Shown one piece after another: positions 56,471-64,000 of a stretch of 64,000 bases of DNA. Numbering within the stretch: position 1 is the stretch's first letter; every line of letters begins with the position of its first letter. This stretch comes from Aplectana chamaeleonis (Eukaryota; Nematoda; Chromadorea; Rhabditida; Cosmocercidae), in the NCBI GenBank assembly GCA_029168955.1, contig JAPDOI010000187.1, positions 1,188,501 to 1,252,500 on the forward strand. Reading direction: 5' to 3'. A program made the translations under genes and the position numbers. Below the pieces are notes generated by a model, which was not told the origin of the DNA, searched no databases, and saw only the letters and a list, made by a program, of their open reading frames with translations.

Positions 56471-57408
56471 ATGGCTGCGAATAAAATGATACACTAATAT
56501 CCGAATGATCCTGGACACTAATAAAATGATAATTGTTTATTATTATAATAAAAAAGGGGCTCGGTCAAAGGGGCTCCTTTGAGAAGGAACCAGTCGAGGG
56601 GGGCGCAGTGTGGGGGTCGTACCGGCAGGTTTAGGCGCAGTTGTATCGATGTCTATCCAGTGGCGCAAAACTGCTACTCAGCGGAGTCATTTGTCATCAC
56701 CACGGGACCTTTCAACGAGGCGCGAAACTGTAGTATTTGAAAAAGTCGGGAGATGTAGCGACCCTCGCGGCCAGCGAAATATGGCATGAGCACCTTGACC
56801 AAGACGAGGATGGAAAATGGGGAAAGGCATTTGACCGAGGGGCGTGAGATCAGTCAGTACAACATATTCCTAGAGGGAATTATTCAAACACATCGGTTAG
56901 ACAATGAACAATAACAGTAAGAATATAACGGATTTGAAACAGCGTGACATCTGGAATGGTCGACGTTGCGCAGAAAATGTGACGACTGATTATAGCTGGA
57001 CTGATGTTGAGGAATGTGTGTGCCAGAAAGATGTTTTCTGAAAGGCGTGTTTACACCTCAAGCTCTGGAGACTAGCGGAAAATGTGGTTCCCACCAAAGT
57101 AACAGGCGTTAATTCGAATTCAAATCAACGTCAGCACAGCGTCCGCTAGGACCAATCAAGAAAAGGCGTGAGAGACAGGCGTGGTAGAAGAAACGATCTG
57201 AAATTCTTTGAATAGAGGAGGGAATTCCAACATCTAGTTATCAATATTCCTATTTCTCTTCTAAGAACTTCAGGCGGTAATAACGTAGACTCATTTCCTC
57301 AATAGTTTCCTTGCAAGACCGGTTCTCAGCGAACTCGTTAAAACGAACTATTCTTACAAGTAACCTTTGATTAGTTAACAGTATTCAAAAATAACCTTTT
57401 TATGCGAA
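56471..57408. other. Unassigned sequence between PLE and gag
   Basis: No domain recognised on either strand. Includes an AT-run (TTATTATTATAATAAAAAAG near 56541) and a G-rich patch at 56555-56630. It could hold untranslated retroelement sequence, but I have no second copy to compare. Confidence 0.35.
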
Positions 57409-58970
57409 TCAGTTGACGTCTTCGCGTCTTGACCTTTTCCGAGAAACGAATGAGGCGTACGATTCTTCTGAGAGTTCTGCCAGCGAATCATAATACTTAT
57501 CCATAGACTCCTTCACGTCATTTTCGATTACTTCGCCATCAGCACACAGCGCCTGATGGTGAGAAAACGAATGACAAAAGAAACACCAGCTGCGACGATG
57601 GCATTGACGGGGCTCGTGTCGACTAGCACAAACAATACAGCGTCCACCTCTGACGACAAAGTTAGCTCTCAGCGAAAGCTTACGCATCCGTTGACACATT
57701 GCAGTGTAGTGCGATCTGCTCCCGCAGAATATGCATCCTTTGTAATTTGAAGGCGGAGTGGCGTGGCCGTTCATTTCACTGGACGTGCGTCGTCCAGACT
57801 GGGGCCCGCGAGAGCTGGATCGGTGGAAGGATCTAAGGCGTGATTGTGCAGGAGAGCGTTCACGTGCATGAGAGCGTCTACGCGAGTTGCTTCGTCTGCC
57901 GTTGTCATCCGTATGCGTTTCGGAATGGGCACAATTGCGCGTGACAGTGAGGTTTCGGAATCGATTCTGAATTTCTTCTTGAAGGCGTGATATGATTTGG
58001 TAGCCGTAGCTAAGAGTAGCGTCCGCAAACAGTGAATCCATTTTCAACGGGGACACTCCAAAATGGGCAAGAGAGGCGGCCGCCTTCGATATTTCCTGGC
58101 AGGGATCGAATATACGCGGAATTATTTTCGTTCAATGATACTACGTTGGCCGTTGATGTTCGCTATCAGCGTTGTCGACTGGTCAATCCATTTGAGCATC
58201 CCGTCCACACTGTTCCAAGGCGTTTGCGACACTTCTATTTGCAGGGGAGTAAGCGATTTGCAATGAGCATTAAGAGCCTTCAGTGCTTTTGTGATTGTCA
58301 GCACAGTGAAATCGTTGTTGAAACCGTCGCGTATCTGGTTCGGGGTTGGCGTAACTATTTCCTTCGTGACGAGTTCGCGAAAAGTTAGATACAGCTCGTC
58401 TCTCAGATAGGCGTCAACGTGTTTCAGGTCACGATCGCCAATCTGTTGAATGCTAAATATACGGTCGACATTCACAGCAAGCGTTAGGTTTTGTGCCAGA
58501 TTGGCGGCAAGGTGAAATTTCTCTTCGAGTGCTGTGGAATGAGTGGCGTCATCCTTGCTATGTAGCACTTCCTCTTCAGGGTCACGTCCTTGGCAAAGTG
58601 CTTCGATTTTCTCCAGAATTGTCGGAGGCCGCGATCCTTTTCCTGGGCAATCATTGAATCCGGGTCCAATGCTGAAGTTGTCCGTCGATGGAGTGGGAAC
58701 ATTGAGCTTGTTGAAGACGTGGCCTTTGGGAGACACGGCGCTCTCGCAGTTCGTGCTCAAAAAATCAACAGATCCTTTGAACAGTTCTTCATCAATGCCT
58801 CCGGGAAGTGTCGGGATCGTGACATTCTGGATCTCACCGTCGACATCCATATTGACGGATTCATCTGAAGAGTTCAGTAAGGCGTCATCATCAACCGACT
58901 GGGTTCGATACGATTCATCTACTTAATCTGGATCGCCAAGCAGTAATTTCGCATCGATTCCGTTGTCCAT
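57409..58970 (-). pseudogene. BEL/Pao-type gag gene, broken
   Basis: ATG at 58970; an in-frame TAA at 58923-58925 follows after 15 codons, then the frame stays open to 58122. A shift leads into 58056-57409. The first part is acidic with a capsid-like helical region (LALNAHCKSLTPLQIE, WNSVDGMLKWIDQST). The second has an arginine/serine-rich stretch and then zinc knuckles (CIFCGSRSHYTAMC, CIVCASRHEPRQCHRRSWC, CFFCHSFSHHQALC), the arrangement of Pao-type gag. No protease or RT of the same element follows; unassigned sequence and then the PLE lie downstream instead. Confidence 0.75.
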
Positions 58971-59637
58971 ACTAGGCTGGTTGGGTCTTCAATCGTTTTA
59001 CCTGCTAAGAAACTTTTCCTTCCCTCTATGACGTCATTAATGCATCAATATACACGACGAAATCGATCCAAACGATTACGAAATATACCGAGACACGAAA
59101 GCGAAGCAGTGTCAACATTCTGGATAAGCGAGAGGCGGTAACCTAATTCATGATCTCATAGGTCACTGTTATTTCTCTCATGTCATTCCTATTCATTTCT
59201 AATATCTAGTACCGAATGTGCGTTCCAGCTGACGTAGCATCGTATCGATTTTCCTTGTGAGTGCAATTGTTGCAAAAGGCGCACTCATTCTGCGTCGAAA
59301 GCGAAAGAGTTGTTTATTTTGATTCTCACACGTTCTATTTCAAGTATTTCGAGCTCATACTTTCTCCTCATACTTTCAGTTACATTCCTATCCCTTTTAT
59401 TCTCATTCGACCTCGGAAGGGTGGTAATTAAGACGATTTGTCGCGAAAATAGTAAAATACGATTAAACCGTAATCTCGATTGGCGTTGGGGCGCCGATTG
59501 GCGATGGCGCGCGCTTTCCTACGGCTGTGAATTCATCAAAACTCGAAATTTTTCACAAAAACATAGAAGGAGGAGGCAATTATACAGAATCAAAGGCGGG
59601 AAAAATAAAGGCGTATTGACGTAGATTTCTATTTCAT
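58971..59637. other. Non-coding link between pol of one BEL/Pao copy and gag of the next
   Basis: About 670 bp between the integrase stop (59638) and the gag start (58970), both on the minus strand. This is where a 3' LTR of the upstream copy and a 5' LTR or leader of the downstream one should be. I see no duplicated sequence inside it, so at most one LTR is present. Confidence 0.45.
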
Positions 59638-60291
59638 TCAAATATAAGATGTCGTCTTTTTACAACTTCTTTGTGGTTGAGTCCTGATTTGCGGATTCTT
59701 TTCATTTGGAGCGCTGGAGTCGGTACAGGTTTCAACTTCTAATGGGTACAAGTGATTAATTGATCTTTGAAGTAATTTTCCTTTGGGTGTGCGAACGAAT
59801 GCTTGCCTAACTGACCCGTGCTCAGTATGAACGAGTTGTACAATTATTGCCAGTGGCCATTGTCCACGTGGCAGTACATCATCGGCCATAATGACGACAT
59901 CGTTGACCTTGGGGATGACGCGTGAAAACTTTCCTTCGCGGATTCGAGTTCCACTTCTATCAGCTATTTCTGCAAGATAGTCGCTGCTCCAAAATTTCCA
60001 GAAATCATCCAGAATCTTCACGGTTTCTTGGTACAATTCGGATAACTGCTCTTTCGGTAACGAGTTCCCATAAGATGTTTCCAATTCAGCAGGCAAAAGC
60101 TCCAGCTCTACTTCAGGCGATATGAAATCGATAGGCCTTAGGGCATTGACTTCATTATGATTAGGATAATTAGCTGTAATAGGCCTACAGTTCAACGTGG
60201 CTTCTATCTCTACAACGATAGTCTGAAATTGCACTAGAGGGAGAATGGAACGTCCTACAGACTTTTTAAAGGCGGCTTTAAAGATGCTCAC
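59638..60291 (-). pseudogene. BEL/Pao integrase C-terminus, catalytic core missing
   Basis: 217 residues. Begins at SIFKAAFKKSVGRS, just after the position of the catalytic glutamate (an E-R-L-V motif lies in the preceding codons), then EIEATLNCRPITANY and LRPIDFISPEVELELLP. It continues with ILDDFWKFWSSDYLAE and the C-terminal domain found in BEL/Pao integrases (VIPKVNDVVIMADDVLPRGQ, LQRSINHLYPLEVE). Only about 65 bp separate it from the zinc-binding domain, so about 150 codons with both catalytic aspartates are deleted. Confidence 0.85.
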
Positions 60292-60355
60292 TAGGCGTTC
60301 ATTGGAAGGGCCGACACCTGTTGACCCTTGCTTCCGGAAATTTCGGCATGTCCGG

Positions 60356-61672
60356 CTAATGGTAGGCGTTAGTATTGTACCGCTTGCAAATAACGCATGA
60401 TCTCAGTGTTTTTTCCACCACTGAACGTATCCTAGGAATGCAAAAGGTTTTTCTCAGTTCCGAAATGGTTGAGCGGACTCCAGCGTGAAACCCTTTCTTA
60501 TGGTGATGGTAAATGAGGGTTCTGGTGAGTGCATGTTCGGGCACCAGTAAAATAGGAGTTTTACTTTGAGAAGTGTATTCAGCGTCAACAAGGCGCTTTG
60601 GGCAGACTATCAACCCATTAGATAGATACTGAGCGTTGAGTTCACTAAATGGTAGTTGCTTCAAAAGTGGTGCACATTCTCTATAGTGTTCTCGTACAAG
60701 GACATGTTCTGCTTCAATGAATTCATTCACAGTCAGACCAGGATCACGCGATGAAATTACAACGAAGGGTAGTTTGGATGAAAATTGATTTCGAAGATGT
60801 TCAGATTTGAGGCGAGTGAAAATTCGAATATTGAGGAATTTCAAAACAAAGGCGACAGAGCGGAACAATTTTAGGTAGCTGCAAATCCTATCGAATGGAA
60901 GCACAGAATGATGATTATGATCACTTTCAACTCCCAAAATTGAGGCGTTATTCTCCACAACGAGGCTTGATGAGGTTTCAGGCGAAATTTCGAAATTCAT
61001 GTTCACATGAGGCCACTCCTTTTTGGGCGACTGAATGAATTTGGGACCATGCCACCACAGGTCATCCTTTGAGCTTTTAGTACATAGTCCACGGGTAGCA
61101 CAGTCTGCTGGGTTTTCACACGAAGACACGTAATGAAATATAGGAGTGATATTAATTCTAGCTTGTATTTCACCAACAATCTTCCTGATTTTCATGACCT
61201 TATTTTTCACAAATACTTCCAAAGATTTCGACGAATGGATCCAATGAAGCACGATCTGTGAATCAGAAAACACATGAATGTCACTGATTGGAAGATCCAT
61301 TTGCGTTTGAATGAATGTAGTGAGGCGAATCGATATAAGAGCAGCAAGTAATTCTAGGCGAGGAATTGTTAGCTTCTTCTTAGGATTCAACCTACTTTTA
61401 GCCATTATCAAGTGCGAGGAAAAAGACTCTGCTGAACGACAAATCAAACAGGCACAGCAAGCATATACCGTAGAGGATGCATCACCAAAGACATGCAATT
61501 CGTACCGAACGTCTTTCAGAAAAGCAATAGCGATGCGTGGAACAGCACATACATTTTCTCGTACTCCTTCAAGAAGTTCTTTCCATTTCATAATGTCGTC
61601 GTCTGATAGCTGATCATCCCAGTCATATGACTTAGACCAAAGATCTTGCACAAAAATTTTGAATTTGACCAA
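60356..61672 (-). pseudogene. BEL/Pao RNase H and integrase zinc-binding domain
   Basis: 438 residues open. RNase H is at about residues 60-230: HVFGDASSTVYACCA, LTIPRLELLAALISIRL, HVFSDSQIVLHWIH and ENPADCATRGL carry the four acidic residues of the active site in order. Then WWHGPKFIQSP and a linker. The C-terminal part (about residues 355-438) is the integrase zinc-binding domain: LIYHHHKKGFHAGVRST with the two histidines and LRSCVICKRYN with the two cysteines. The frame ends at 60356 just after it. Upstream, between 61795 and 61672, two stops and a shift separate it from the RT. Confidence 0.85.
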
Positions 61673-61794
61673 AAAAGGCGTAACAAGACCAAGGGGTCTT
61701 AAGTCGATGCGACTGCGCTCAACGCGCTCCGTTTAGAGAAAACATTCATAGAAGCGATTCTAATTTTTATTAGAATAGAGTCGTCATCAATATT

Positions 61795-62735
61795 TCAACG
61801 AAGTCCAAGGAGCTTTGCTTTCTCTCGATCTTTCATCCTGTCGTTTCGCGGAATAGTTTTATTCACGTCTTCGGAATTACACAGAAATTCTCGCAAGTTC
61901 ATGTTCATTGACGAGAAAAGCGATTTTGATCTCTTGTATCGATCGATAGCATCGCTGACGCTTCCAACTTCTAGTAGGATGTTATCCACATAAACATTCT
62001 TCTTAATATCGCGATGTAATGCTTCTTATCCAGGTAATAGAGGATAGAAATAGCGAGAAGGAATGGGGAGGCGTTGATTCCGAACGGAACCCTAATGAAA
62101 CGAAAGGTACGAAGATTTCCAAATGAGGGCGGTTTCGAAACGTCTTTTATCCACATGAAGCGCGTGAAGTCGCGTTGATCTTTTTGTAGACGAACTTGAT
62201 GGAAGGCTTTTTCCACATCAGATATTAGCAAGAATCGGAAAGTTCTAATACGCAGAAGGATACCAACGAGATTTGGAAGTATGGTAGGCCCTTGGTACAG
62301 ACAATCGTTCAAACTAGGAACTCCCTTGCAATGCGAAGAGGCGTCAAATACTACTCTTATAGGCGATGTAGCGCTGTCCTTCACAACTGCTTGGTGAGGG
62401 AGGTAATAACAACCTGAAACCTCGATTTCATTGTCCTTGATCTCCTCTATAATTCCTGAACTGATCTGATCGTTGAATATTTTATCGTATGCTTCCAAAA
62501 GATCGCGTTTATCACAAAGTTTCTTATACTGGCTTTCAAGGCGTTTAAATGCGAGCGTTCTGTTGTCAGCCAATTTTGAGCGATCAGATTTCCATGGGAA
62601 TCGTACATGAAGATAACCATCGATTTCCTGCGCGGTTTCGTAGAACTCATTGACGATTCTCTGATTTTCTTTTGCGTGAAAATCAGGGTCGGGATCATCA
62701 GTAATCCCAATCGTTTCAAAATTTCCAACCTCCAT
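61795..62735 (-). pseudogene. BEL/Pao reverse transcriptase, one frameshift
   Basis: 62735-61971 carries FHAKENQRIVNEFYETA, RFPWKSDRSKLADNRTLAFK, LLEAYDKIFNDQISSGIIEE, YLPHQAVVKDSATSPIRVVF (with D next), FLLISDVEKAFHQVRLQ (first catalytic Asp in the DVEKAF motif), IKDVSKPPSFGN and VPFGINASPFLLAISILYYL. An indel at about 62010-62030 shifts the next box, VYVDNILLEV, into the frame at 61989-61795. YVDN is shared with the copy at 43.3 kb. The stop near 61795 replaces a codon normally inside the connection domain. Confidence 0.85.
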
Positions 62736-62739
62736 AGTT

Positions 62740-64000
62740 TACTAGTCATTTTGTCAAGCTCGTCGTTCGATACCGATCCTTTCACTGAACCCACGCATTT
62801 GTGAGATGAATAGGTGATCGCGACATCTTCCTTGCCGGAAATTACCGGACCGAATCTCGTATACGTCAGCACCAGACCTGATGGCAGAACTGTGGGATGC
62901 TTTTTAAGGAACACTGTCCAGTATTGATCCATTCCAATCAACACGTCGGGCACTAGGCGCTTTGAGTTTTCGTAAATGACGTCATCAGTAATCCCAAGAG
63001 AGCAAAGAAAGTTCCTATCTTCTGGACTAATCAAAGGAGTAGGTTGGGGCGAAGTTAGAATGTCCTTTGTACAGAACGATAAGGGAAGCTCTTTGTCACG
63101 AATATTCTTGAAATTCGCGGCGACTACATCAGCCTGATCAGTTGACTTGTAACCTCCAAGCGTAGTGAGTGTGATTTCCTGGCGTTGTTTAACAGGCAAT
63201 CCTAATCGGCGAGCAAGTGCGGCTGTTATAAAGCTTGGTTGCGAGCCTGAGTCAAGAAGAGCAGTGACGCTTTCATAGGACTTCGTATTACAGTTGTAAA
63301 TTCGAGCATTTACTAGCATCAGCGTTGATATAGGCGTGCTCAGTGATTGAGAAAATGAATAGTTGGCGGAAACTGAGCCATCAACACTAGTGTTAACTGC
63401 TAAACAGCTAAACTCATTCTGCAGTTCGTCGTCCGAATCTATCTCACCATCGAAAATGTTCGCATTATTTGTTACGGCAACACTGCGAAAGTTCCTCGTA
63501 TTGGAATTGCCGTACTGCGGTCGGTTTTCTCTTGAAGAATTGCGACTTCGCTGAAAACTAACACTTCTCCGCGGTGCTGGTGAGAACGAAGTGAGATTGC
63601 GAAATGAGTCATTGCCTTGACTATCCCTTGACGTACTCCTAGGCGTTCTATAACTTCCTCTCGATGGTTCTCTAGGCATGCTCCTGCTGCTAGGTGATCT
63701 ATGCGGCGAGCGACCACGATTTCTGTTGCGATAATTACTTTCAGGCGACTGGTGTCTACTGGATGGGCGGGAATTATTTCTTCTGTCGCACAGCATAATG
63801 TTGTGGTCAAACCCACATTTGTCGCAAGAAGGGAATACGCAAACTCTGCTCGTGTGACCTACTTGGAAACACTTCCAACAGAGGTTGTACATTCTCACGA
63901 TACGTCTACGTTCGCGAGAAAAGATGTTGCGTGTGCATCTGAAGGAGGGGTGGTTTCGAGAGCGGCAGAAACAGCAAATGCTAGAGCCCCATCTAGGCGA
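62740..64000 (-). pseudogene. BEL/Pao gag C-terminus and aspartic protease, partial
   Basis: The frame is already open at the window edge with ICCFCRSRNHPSFRCTRN, then MYNLCWKCFQVGHTSRVC and CDKCGFDHNIMLC, a series of zinc knuckles. An S/R-rich linker follows (residues about 45-150 of the visible frame). The protease is marked by VTALLDSGSQPSFITAALAR, with D-S-G as the active-site motif of this retropepsin-like family, then RLGLPVKQRQEITLTTLGG. The frame continues to ILIGMDQYWTVF-type sequence and KLWRLE near 62750, where one indel moves the RT into another frame. Confidence 0.85.

Larger units (their letters stand above)
59638..64000 (-). mobile_element. BEL/Pao LTR retrotransposon, partial, running off the window end
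   Basis: On the minus strand: the end of gag with zinc knuckles (64000-63740), protease (about 63270-63180), RT (62735-61795), RNase H and integrase zinc domain (61672-60356), and integrase C-terminus (60291-59638). The 5' LTR and most of gag lie beyond 64000. It has at least three frameshifts, two or more stops, and lacks the integrase catalytic core. A second copy of the same superfamily on the other strand lies at 42-46 kb. Confidence 0.9.

Overview
The window looks like nuclear DNA of a nematode, most likely a clade V strongylid such as a hookworm. The evidence is a dense transposon landscape with RTE- and CR1-type LINEs, BEL/Pao LTR elements, Penelope-like elements and many foldback MITEs. 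Two short exon-like pieces with nematode-style splice sites (TTTCAG, TTTTTAG) encode membrane segments resembling nematode chemoreceptors. There are no operons or bacterial signals, and I could not support any complete host gene. Almost everything recognisable is mobile or repetitive and decayed.

Layout. 1-3.5 kb: unassigned sequence with a GC-rich palindromic MITE. 3.5-5.2 kb: 5'-truncated RTE LINE (+). 5.3-7.2 kb: three abutting TTAA-bounded elements, then another MITE. 8.4-15.3 kb: scattered MITEs and, at 9.9-12.0 kb, a foldback-type element whose inverted arms are arrays of 21-bp units. 16.7-18.8 kb: TTAA elements, one with a MITE nested in it. 20.2-22.5 kb: GC-rich 42-bp array, partly triplicated in blocks of about 515 bp. 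22.5-23.5 kb: Penelope-like fragment (+). 25.8-32.6 kb: more TTAA elements, including a chain of four abutting copies at 30.9-32.6 kb. 33.3 kb: chemoreceptor-like exon. 34.2-35.0 kb: 800-bp palindrome. 35.6-39.7 kb: decayed CR1-like LINE (-). 42.2-46.6 kb: decayed BEL/Pao element (+) with two MITEs nested inside its pol region. 46.6-47.1 kb: a third 21/42-bp array. 51.5 kb: Sre-like receptor exon. 54.0-56.4 kb: nearly intact Penelope-like element (-) with a hammerhead-ribozyme-like motif at its 3' end. 57.4-59.0 kb: BEL/Pao-type gag (-). 59.6-64.0 kb: a second BEL/Pao element (-) running off the window end.

The elements relate to one another in time. The BEL/Pao copy at 42-46 kb is older than the MITEs inside it. 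One MITE sits at a TTAA whose removal restores the RNase H reading frame, which shows directly that this superfamily duplicates TTAA. The same superfamily (ends TTAAAGGCA...) has about twenty copies here, often joined end to end at CCTTTAAAGG. The three minisatellite arrays appear to be diverged members of one 21-bp family, and one of them forms the arms of a transposon-like structure.
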